DNA of 22,156 bases, taken from assembly GCA_001430745.1 (NCBI GenBank), contig KQ482003.1:1767424-1789579 (forward strand), written 5' to 3'. This document shows, in pieces, positions 9,504-18,015 of the stretch (the first letter of the stretch is position 1; the number at the start of each line of letters is the position of its first letter). The DNA is from Auxenochlorella pyrenoidosa (Eukaryota; Chlorophyta; Trebouxiophyceae; Chlorellales; Chlorellaceae). Position numbers and translations under genes: made by a program. The notes beneath the pieces were generated by a model, which searched no databases, was not told the origin of the DNA, and saw nothing but the letters and a program-made list of their open reading frames with translations.

Positions 9504-10083
9504 CTTGGGCTGGGTCTAGCCCTGTGCAGCCATAGGGGGGCACAGCAGGCGCAGACGTCGGCCGGGGGGAGCAGCAGGGGTCAGGCAAGCAGCGGCGGCA
9601 GTGGCGGACCCTAAGCGACAAGCTTGCGAGCCAGTGACCAGCGATTCCACTTCAATAGGCCTGGATTGTCATCTGGGGACCAGGGCAGGTCGCCGCGCTT
9701 CGAAAAACACGAGGGCGTGATGGCGCGCGTGCCTGCCCCATCGGGGAGTGCGGGCCCTGCAACGACGCGTTTCGAGGGATTTGCAGCTCTTCCAGGCCAT
9801 CGGCAAGGGCTCACAGCGCTCACCCTGATGGCTCGCTCTGCCTTCCTCTTCTGTGAACGTGCGGCGGCGCTGCGGGAGGGCTGCGTGTGCGACGCCGTTG
9901 ATGTGTTTACAGACAGTGTGGAAGCAGGAGGAGTTGGGCACACAATTGGGACCTGCTGCGCTGGTCTGCTGCGCTGCCTGTGACTCGCTGACACGGGGCC
10001 CCTTCCTCTACTACGATCATTCCGAGCGCTGCGGGGCGGCAGCCGGCGATCCCAGCCGCAAGATCGGCCGTCCCTTCACCCAG
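9504..10083. promoter_or_regulatory. Divergent promoter region and 5' leader of the AP180 gene
   Basis: This lies between the SR start (9503, minus) and the AP180 leader (plus). The right end is an untranslated exon ending CACCCAG|GTGAGC at 10083. Open frames exist on both strands, but none shows a recognisable domain. No TATA box is obvious. Transcription start points cannot be placed from sequence. Confidence 0.5.
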
Positions 10084-10259
10084 GTGAGCCCGCTGTCAGC
10101 TCTTGCAGCACCAAGGCGATCAAGCCAGGGATCCTATTCAGTGCGGCTTGCAGCGGGCTGAGCGGCCGACTCGTGGTGCCTCCCCTACCCCCACCGCCGC
10201 TGCTGCCGCTCCCACCGCCCGCCCCTTCACAGCCCTACCCTTGGCACCTGGTCTTGCAG
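10084..10259 (+). other. 5'UTR intron of the AP180 gene
   Basis: Donor CACCCAG|GTGAGC and acceptor GGTCTTGCAG|AATAACAC bound a 176-nt GT-AG intron that ends 17 nt before the start codon. Both sites match the consensus of the gene's coding introns, and the acceptor is preceded by a long C/T-rich tract. Confidence 0.7.
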
Positions 10260-10276
10260 AATAACACATTGCCACC

Positions 10277-13200
10277 ATGGCTGATGCACACAAGACCAGC
10301 GTGGCGGGCAGCCTGGCCACCACGTTTTCGGAAAAGCTCAAGGTCACGAGCGCCAAGCTGGGCGGCGACCAGAAGGTAGGTCCACACGGGCTTGGGCAGG
10401 GGCTGGGCTGGGCTGGGCTGGGATCAGGGCACCCAGCCCAGGCCACTGGCTGCCCGCTGTGGAACATGGACGCTTGGTGTGCGCACCCAGCTGCTTCCAG
10501 CCCTGCCCGTGGCAGGAGCTGAATGTGGCCATCATAAAGGCGACCACCAGCCAGTTCCACGTGGTGCCCAAGGAGAAGCATGTGCAGAGTGAGGGCCCGC
10601 CTCGGGGGCCTGCTGGGCGCAGCGCTCGCATGGCAGCAGCGCCACCTGGCTGCTGTGTAGGCAGCGGCTGCCGCACAGCATGGTGGCTGGCAGGCAGAGC
10701 TCTGCTGCCGCGCTCTCAGCCATGGCCAGCAGCAGTGCGGCCAGCACCCACGGCGCACCTTTCCGCTCACCATGCAGCCCTGAAGCTGGCAGTGCACCCC
10801 AGCCGGCCGCGGCGCGATGTGACCCACATCATCACGGAGCTGCACCGCCGCCTGCTGGAGGCCACCGACTGGCTGGTGGGTGCTGGGCCCCGGGTGGAGG
10901 CAGGCGTGTGCGGGTGCTGGCAGCGCGGTCCTTGCCCGGCTGCATGCCGTTGCTTTGACGCTCTGTCCAGGAGCACACACAGGCGCCGCGGGTCTGTGGC
11001 AACCTGCGTCCCGCGCGGCCGGCGGGCCTGTGTCATGGGCCCTGCCGAAGCGTCGCCCCCGCAGACCGCGCTCAAGACGCTCATCACGCTGCACCGCCTC
11101 ATGCGCGAGTCGGAGCCGGCCTTTGTGGAGGAGCTGGTGCGCTACAAGTGAGTGGCGGGGCGCGGGGCAGCCGTGGGAGGCGGGTGGCTGAACAGGCGGG
11201 CGGGAAGGGCTGAGGCTGCCTGGGGAGGGGTGGCCACCGGCTCCTGCCATGCTGCGCTCCTCTGTGCCGACCCCAGGCATGCCCCCGGTCGCTCAAGCTT
11301 TTCCCGGCCCCTCACTCACTTGCAGCGCGGGCCTGGCGCAGTCGCACGTGCAGGCGGCGGGCAGCCCCGTGGCGCTGGCGGCCCCCGCCCGCCTCTTCTG
11401 CACCGACAATTTCATCGACAAGACCTCCAGCGAGGGGCGGTTTGACTTCTCCGAGTGGGTGCGCGCCTACGGCAAGTACCTGGAGGAGCAGGTGGGTGCC
11501 CCGCCCCGCCGCCGCTGGCACGGATGCCGCCCGCTCACTCACCGGGTTCCTGAGACCTCCTGGCCAGCTGTGGGGACAGCCCGTGCCCGTGCGTGAACAT
11601 GTGGTGCAAGGCAGGCAGCTCTGCCTTTCATGCCATGCCAGCCCGATGCTGGGCGCCCCTGGATCTGCACTGCGGAGCAGGGGGCCGCTCTGCTGCAGCT
11701 CTCTTTCCAGCTCATAGCCCACCAGACGCCCCTGCGCCCCCGCCCTGCAGCTGTCTGTGTATGCGCAGCTGAGGTGGTACGTGGGGCAGGAGGCGCCCGG
11801 GCAGGAGTCGCGCATGCGCGGGCTGGGCCCCCGCGACCTGCTGCTGCAGCTGCCGCACCTGCAGCGCCTGCAGCGCCGCCTGCTGGACTGCACGCCGCAC
11901 GGCGCCGCCATGCACGACCCGGTGGTGCTGGTGAGGGGGGGGCAGCGCTTGCCTGTGCAGCCTGCCGCGTGTGCTGTGATCGTGTTGTCCAGAGCAGGAG
12001 GCGTGCAGGCGGCGTGCAGGCGTGGGAGCCTGCGAGTTGCTGGGCTGGCCGCGCGCCCTGGCTCTGACACCTGGCACCGACCCCCCCTCCCCCGGCAGTT
12101 CTCGCTGTCGCTGGTGGTCAAGGAGAGCTTCAAGCTGTACAAGGCGGTGAGCGAGAGCGTGATCAACCTGGCAGACGCCTTTTTCGAGATGGACTACCAC
12201 GACGCCGGTGAGGGGGTGGTTGCCTGGGCTTGAGAGAAGCAGGCAGTCAGGGCAGAAGGGATGTCCTTCAGGCAGCGGGCTGACAGCTGAGCAGGCAAGA
12301 TGTGAGTGGTGGGTGCTTCCAGGGCCTGGTCACGGCATGCCGGCGTCCCGGCCTCCACCTCGCCCTGCCGGCCCCCACCCCTCCCTGCCCAGTCCGCGGC
12401 CTGGAGTTTTACAAGGAGAGCATGTCTTCCGGCGAGGCGCTGTCCAACTACTACGCGGCCATTGAGCAAATCGAGGAGGTGCGCGTCGGTGGGCCCCGCC
12501 TACGAGCAGCCGCGCAGTTCCTGCATTTTGTTTCCACCGCCTGACTGCACATCACCCGTTTCCTGCCCGCCTTTGCCTGCAGATCAAGCGCACCATGCAG
12601 CTGCCCAAGCTGAGCACCATGCCCCCCGACTTCCTGGCCAGCATGGAGGCGTATGTGGCAGAGGCGCCGCGCCAGCTGCCCGCCGCTGGCGAGGCCCCGG
12701 CCCCTGCAGCCACCAAGGTGGGGTGCTGTGCCGGGGGCTTAGCGACGGTGTCTACCCCCACCTGCAGCAGCTGCCGCCCTGTTTTGGAGGGCGCGGGAGT
12801 TGCAATTCTCGCCCGCTCTGCTCCGTCCCCACCTGCCTGCCTGGCCTGCAGCGCGCGCCCCTGCGCAAGGGCAAGCTGCTGCAGGCGGCTCCTGGGGCCA
12901 AGCGCACCGGCTCTGGCGCCTCTGCTGCTGCTGCTGTGGCGGCTGCTGCAGCGGCGCCTCGCGACCCGGGCATGGTGCTGCCGCTGCCCTCGGGCACTGC
13001 TCTGGTGGCCAGCGACAGCGCCGACTCTGGCGGCGCTGGCGCTGCCCCGGCTTCCTCCGCTTCCGGCCCCTCTGCACAGCCAGACCTGCTGGGGGATGCC
13101 GCGGTGGAGAGCCGCGAAGCCGGCAGCGCCGCCAGCGAAGCTGCTGCCCCACCCAAGCCGGCGCCCTCGCCGCTGGACCTGCTCAGCGACCTGGACTTCA

Positions 13201-14175
13201 GCTGGGCGCCGTCGGCAGGCGCAGCACCCGCCCCTGCTGCCCCTGCCAGCACCAACCCCTTTGCCGACCTGCCCGCGGCCCCCACGGCTGCCCCTGCTGC
13301 GCCCGCGCAGCAGCAGCCAGCCACGGGGTCCTCCAACCCCTTTGGCGAGCCCAGCCCTGCTTCAGCAGCCCCCTCCGCCAGCGGCTTTGGCGGCCCTGCA
13401 GGGCTTGAGTGGCCCGCTGCCGCGCTGCCGGCAGCCCCGCCGCAGCTGCAGCAGCCCTCCTGGCCCATGCAGCAGGCGCAGCAGCAGCCAGCCTACGGCG
13501 CATACGGTGGCGGCTACGGTGGCGGATATGGCGCGCCGCTGCCCTCGCCTGCAGGCGGCGCTGCCCCCCACCTGGCGGTCTCCAGCGACGACCCCTTTGC
13601 TGGCTTTGGCGCACCCTCGCCGGCTGCCGCGGCTGCCCCGCGCCCGGCTGCTGGTGGCTACTGGGGTGCCCCCTCGCCAGGCGCAGCTGCAGCGCCATAT
13701 GGAGCAGGTCGGTTGTCAGTGGTCCAGCCCTGTTGCTATACACCTGGCCGTCAGTGGCGGGCACCAGAGCTGCTTGCTGCACGCCTGAGAAAGGCCGCAC
13801 CTCCACAACTGATTGCTGCACCATTGCCCACTGCTCTGCGCTGCAGTGCCGTCGCCGCCGCGCCCCATCGGCGATGAGCTCTCCAAGGCGGCTCTGAACG
13901 ACCCCTTTGCCTCCCTGACGGGCCTGCCGCAAAAGAGCAGCCCGGGCGGCTCCGCAGGTGGGCGGCCTGTCCTTCCGCCTGCTGTCATCCAGCTGCTTAC
14001 CCACTGGGCTGCGCTCCAACTGCCAGGACTCGACAGGTGCTGCCCCTTGCCTTGATAATGCTTCGTGACGGCAAGCCCCTTGGCACTAACTGTGAGATGT
14101 TGGCCTTTGCGTGCAGGCGCCAAGCCCTCCCCACCCCGCACCGCCGGCGCCTACTCGACTGCCGGCTTCTTTTGA
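10277..14175 (+). CDS. ANTH-domain clathrin assembly protein (AP180/CALM type)
   Basis: Twelve exons: 10277-10375, 10516-10588, 10778-10875, 11065-11147, 11326-11491, 11751-11930, 12099-12207, 12393-12478, 12583-12717, 12852-13707, 13847-13957 and 14117-14175. The CDS is 2055 nt and gives 684 aa. The start sits in GCCACCATGG. Residues 1 to about 300 form an ANTH domain: VAIIKATTSQFHVVPKEKHV (PI(4,5)P2-binding loop, Lys41, Lys52, Lys54, His55), TALKTLITLHRLMRE, and the helical FSLSLVVKESFKLYKAVSES and EFYKESMSSGEALSNYYAAI. The tail is disordered and Ala/Pro-rich, with endocytic motifs: PDLLGD at 420, LDLLSDLD at 451 (clathrin-box-like), NPF at 478 and 505 (EH-domain ligands), and DPF at 590 and 647 (adaptor-ear ligands). 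Family role: links membrane PI(4,5)P2 to clathrin and cargo SNAREs during endocytosis. The loop is one residue longer between Lys41 and Lys52 than the usual K-x9-K. Confidence 0.95.
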
Positions 14176-14229
14176 CCGCACCTCGCCGGTACGCGACCAC
14201 TCACGGCCGTTTGGTCTGCTTGACTGCGC

Positions 14230-14234
14230 TTACA
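14230..14234 (-). terminator. TGTAA poly(A) signal of the coiled-coil/C2 gene
   Basis: TTACA on the plus strand reads TGTAA on the minus strand, 71 nt beyond the stop codon at 14305. It lies 15 nt from the opposite-strand signal at 14250, so the two convergent transcripts should overlap at their 3' ends. Confidence 0.65.
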
Positions 14235-14249
14235 TGCACAAATGCAGAC

Positions 14250-14254
14250 TGTAA
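14250..14254 (+). terminator. TGTAA poly(A) signal of the AP180 gene
   Basis: TGTAA lies 75 nt beyond the AP180 stop codon, a normal distance for green-algal transcripts. Cleavage would be expected some 10-25 nt further on. Confidence 0.7.
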
Positions 14255-14304
14255 ACCGCAGACACCATGGGCAGGCAGCAACATTCAAGTTGCACTCGCC
14301 ATGC

Positions 14305-17300
14305 CTAGACGATCGGCTGTGCCACCAGCCCAAACCACAGGCTGCCCACGGTGCTGCCACCCTCGCTCAGCAGTGCGCAGTGCTGCCGCTGGCTTGCGGC
14401 TAGGCTCCTGGGGCCTGCAGGCAACAGAGGCAGGTCCTCTGGCAAGTTGGGTTGCTGGCCAGCCCGGGGCAAGCACGGTGGAGTGGCGTACTGCTGCCCC
14501 TGCTCAATAGCACCACAGTACTGCATACACGGGCATGTTGTTGCTGAGGCCGGGCATGCCGAGCACTTAGCATCCAGCATGTGTCCCTGCTTGCTTGCAC
14601 ATGCACATGCCATGAAGGTGCCCATCACGCTCTGTCCTGCCCATGCTTACCTGTTTGATCAGTGCCAGCAGGTCTGGCCAGCAGGTCGCTCAGTTGCAGC
14701 CAGGCTGTGGCGAGCGTTGTGTAGTCTGCTGTCCCGCCATTGCGAGCCGTGCAGCGGTGCAGCTCCACTCGTGCTGCGAGAGGGTTGGTGTGCGAGGGGT
14801 GAGTGCAGGCCGAGCAGTGGCCGTACATAGACCTGTCCAGGGGGGTCCCAAGCGGGACTCTGGCTGGCCTTCCAGCCATAAGTGTGCAGCACACCTCTGC
14901 CTGCTGCCAAAGCCTCCAACGGCTGAGCTGTGCCGTCCAGCACAAACTGCAGAGTTGTGTTGAACAGGGGTGCTGGACCTGCAGGCGATTGGCCAAGGGG
15001 CGGTGCAGATGTATCCGTTCCATAGGATAGAAGGCAGCTCAGTTGGCCCCCGTGTGCCCCAGAGCCTGCCACAGTTGCCGGCATGGCTCCCCGCCCAAAA
15101 GGCAGTGTAGGCCCCGCCTTGTGAAACACCCACCTTGGACCACTGGCGTCATGGCAGTGGAGCAGCCAGGCAGGTCTGCAGTCATGAAGAGCGGGCCGGC
15201 GCCCCTGCTGCCTGCGCCGTCCAGCTGCAGGCCGGGGCTGCTCTCATCCACCTCGGCGGCGTGCAGGTGCAGCTCCACCAGGGTGCGACCTGCAGGGGCT
15301 GCAGGAACAGCTTGGCACTCAACCGGCAATTGCCAGATCTATCAGGCTGCCTGCAAGCTGCACCCAACTGCCCACTGCGCCCTTTTTGCTGCCTGCTTGC
15401 CCCGCTCTCACCTGCCGTGTCTTTGGTGCCCAACAGCTCTGCAAGCGTTCCTGCCATGGGGCCAGCCAGGCCTCGGGCTCTCACAGAGCAAGCAGCGGTG
15501 CCCTGGGAAGACGTGCGGGCCGACCTGCACCAGCTACCGTTGTGCTGCACCCCCAACTGCCCAACAGGCTGTGCGTGCCGTGGTTGCAGTGTGCGCAGCG
15601 GCAGCGGGCTAATCACAGCCTGCTGCTGCGGCGGCGGCAGTGGCATGGCCTGCTGCCCCTGCTGCTGGCGCTGCAAGCTGTGGCTGTCTGCCTGTCCCGG
15701 CTTGCAGATGTCGCTGTTCTCCTGAAGGGCCGCCAGCTTGGCGTGGGCGGCATCCAGCTCAATTTGCAGCCGGGAAGCCCTGTAGTTGGCCTCTGCAAGC
15801 TGCTGCTTCAGCTGCAGCACTGTGGTGGTGGACACAGCACGCAGCCCCGCCGGCTCTGCGCTGTGCATGCCTTGATCAGGCGTGTTGGAAAAGGAGGCGC
15901 TGCCATGCGCTGTCCAGGCTTCCCCTCGCCATCGAGGATGCTCCTTGGGCTCATGCCCACGTAGGACCGGGCCCTGCCACTGAGGCGTCTGCGCCGGGGG
16001 ATGTTGGTCGCGCCGCTGCGCCTGCTCCCGAGCCTCCTCCAGCTGCTGCTCCTGCCAGCTCAGCTCCTGCTGCAGCGCCTGCACCTGCTCACGCGCACCC
16101 TCCAGCTCCCTGAGCAGCCGGGTGTTGCTGGCGGTGGAGCGCTCCAGGGCTGTCCGGCCCTCCAGGTACTTGAGGCGCAGCCAGGCGGGGATGCCCTCCC
16201 CTGCAGCACCACCCCGCAGCTCGCTGTCTGCCGAGGCGCCGCAGCGGCCACATGGTCTGGTGCCACCACCCTGCTGCTCACCCTGTGGTGCGGGTGCACC
16301 CTGCTGAGCGCGCCCCGTGCTGCCGGCAGCAGCAGCAAGCTGGGCCCGCAGCGTGCTGAGCTCCCGTGCCTGCTCCTGCACCACCTGCCGCTGCTGCCGC
16401 AGCTGCGCCTCCAGCCGACAGCCTTCCTCCTGCGCCAACGCCAGCTGCTCCTGCTGCACAGCAAAGCGCCGCGCTGCGGCTGCCTCCACCCCCGCGGGGC
16501 CGCCCACCGGCTCTGCCTCGCCCTTGGTCGGCGCCGCCTCTGGGGCAGCTGCTTCTGTGCTGCTCTCATGGCCAGGCCGCTGCTCCTGTGCTCCAGCAGG
16601 GAGGCCCATCAAGGCTCGGCTGCTGCGAGCACGGCTGCCGCCGGCCTGCAGCCGCCCCAGCTGCAGGGCCAGGTGGCGCTGCGCCGACAGCGCAGCATCC
16701 AGCCGCAACTTTAGCTCTGCCGCCTGCGTCTTGCAGTCGGCAGCCTGCCGCTTGGCCCTGCAGGCACAGGCTTAGTGCTTGTGTTGTGGGCTGTGTCTGA
16801 TGGCCGTCCAGTTGCAGGCACAGGGACCTGTGGCATTGGGCCAGCAAGATGCCGTGCCCCATCCCACTTGCCTGGCTAACTGGCTGCCCATCTCTGCCAG
16901 CTCAGCTCGTGCCCCCGCCAGCTCCCGCTCTGCATCCAGCAGGCGCTGCGCGGTGCCGCCTCGGGCAGAGGGGTCGGTGCGCGTCAGGATGCGCTTGGCC
17001 GCCTCCTCGGTGCGCGCCAGCTGAGCAGCAAGCCTGCTTGGCAAGAGGAGGGGGACGTGTCGATGACTAGAGATGCCATGCTTGCAGGTTGTCTGGAGAC
17101 AGCACTGTTTGTGATGAGGAAAGACCACCTCACTCTCAGTCTGGTGCTCACTGGCGCATTCTGTCCTCGGCGGCCCTCTCGCGCCGCTTGGCATGTGTGG
17201 CCTCGTCGCGCAGTGCCAGCAGCGCTGCCTCTGCTTGGCTCCCAGACTGCACGGTTGGAACTTAGGGGGAGGTGTGATGACATGTCCTATGCTTGCGGGC

Positions 17301-17437
17301 AGACAGGCAGGCAGGCAATCGCAAGGCCGCAGTCTTGCCTCGCGGCAGCGGCGCGCCCGCGCGACTCCCGCCGCTGTGGCACTCCGGCAGCGGGGCGCGC
17401 TGGTCGGCAGCGACTCGGAATCGCCGTCTGCGTCCAT
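14305..17437 (-). CDS. Coiled-coil and C2-domain protein, RPGRIP1L-like (ciliary transition-zone family)
   Basis: Eight exons on the minus strand: 17437-17339, 17246-17152, 17033-16872, 16757-15412, 15289-15134, 14978-14895, 14773-14651 and 14414-14305. The CDS is 2175 nt and gives 724 aa, starting MDADGDSESLPTSAPRC. Residues about 34-160, 210-260, 310-370 and 435-475 are Glu/Gln/Leu/Ala-rich and look like coiled coils (ERELAGARAELAEMGSQLA; LQQELSWQEQQLEEAREQAQ). Residues about 568-724 form one C2-like domain: RTLVELHLHAAEVDES, FMTADLPGCSTAMTPVVQG, PLFNTTLQFVL, ARVELHRC, YTTLATAWLQLSDLL and GSTVGSLWFGLV. The TPVVxG plus N-x-T-x-Q pattern resembles the first C2 domain of RPGRIP1/RPGRIP1L, which follows N-terminal coiled coils in those transition-zone proteins. 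The second C2 and RPGR-binding domains are absent: the stop directly follows this C2. Introns 1 and 3 appear to be GC-AG. A generic C2/coiled-coil scaffold is the alternative. Confidence 0.75.
16758..16871 (-). other. GC-AG intron with overlapping GT alternative (C2 gene intron 3)
   Basis: Donor TAGCCAG|GCAAGT is a perfect GC-donor match and pairs in phase 2 with acceptor GTGCCTGCAG|GGCCAAG, giving LARAKRQAADCK. Four bases downstream, CAA|GTGGGA could pair in phase 0 with a weaker acceptor 13 nt inside the exon, giving LARQAADCK. Both keep the frame. Confidence 0.6.
17247..17338 (-). other. GC-AG intron (C2 gene intron 1)
   Basis: Donor CGCGAG|GCAAGA and acceptor CGTGCAG|TCTGGG join exon 1 in phase 0 to the coiled-coil frame SGSQAEAALLALRDEATHAK. 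The only other in-phase donor (GGA|GTCGCG) matches the consensus poorly. Confidence 0.7.
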
Positions 17438-18015
17438 GACGCTTAGTCAGGGGCCGGCGAATCCCAGAAGCGAGCGTGCGTTTCTACCGCTCTCCTCCCT
17501 TGCGGCGTGGACGCCCTCAATTGGGCAGTGTGCACATGGGAATTACGTGTTTGGTTTTTCCAACATTCGCTGCAGCAATGTGCGCTCAGGCCCTGTATGC
17601 TGCGCGCGACCACCGGCATGTACCGTCACTCAGCCGTCTGCCCTCCCAAACACCCCCAGCTGGCGTGCAATGACTACCGCTAGCATAACAGCGCGCAGCC
17701 TCAGATGAACTGAAAACTCCTGATGATCAAGAAAGTGGGCATCCGTGGCATGCCACTTTTTGCAGGTGCACGTACCGACTCTGCCCCAAGACCGATGCGC
17801 TTCGCCAGCATTCCGAGCCTTCTAGGTTGTCTGCATGCAGCGGCATCGCTGTTGTTCCCCCTCTGAACGCCCAGCATCCTTGCGACTGGAGCATTTGACC
17901 CGTGCAAGAGCCAGGACGGCCTCCGCATGATGCTGGTGGCACCGCTGGCATGACGTGGCACGGCGCTCCCCCAACTGCAGCCCTCCCGCCAATTCTTGCC
18001 TCTGCCATTGCCACC
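17438..18015. promoter_or_regulatory. Divergent promoter between the C2 gene and DHAD
   Basis: A 578-bp gap between two opposite start codons, so it must hold both promoters and both 5'UTRs. It includes a 12-bp palindrome GTGGCATGCCAC at 17745-17756. The DHAD frame is open upstream of its start, with another in-frame ATG at 17950. No TATA box is clear. Confidence 0.5.

Noticed and set aside
9611..9994. 127-residue minus-strand frame upstream of the SR gene
   Set aside because: No domain, and it lies in the divergent promoter. It may partly be SR 5'UTR but cannot be supported as protein.
10138..11280. 380-residue minus-strand frame across AP180 exons and introns
   Set aside because: Crosses well-supported plus-strand exons with conserved ANTH motifs; composition is that of antisense GC-rich DNA.
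12752..13468. Minus-strand frames opposite the AP180 tail
   Set aside because: Reverse image of an Ala/Pro-rich disordered tail; no domain.
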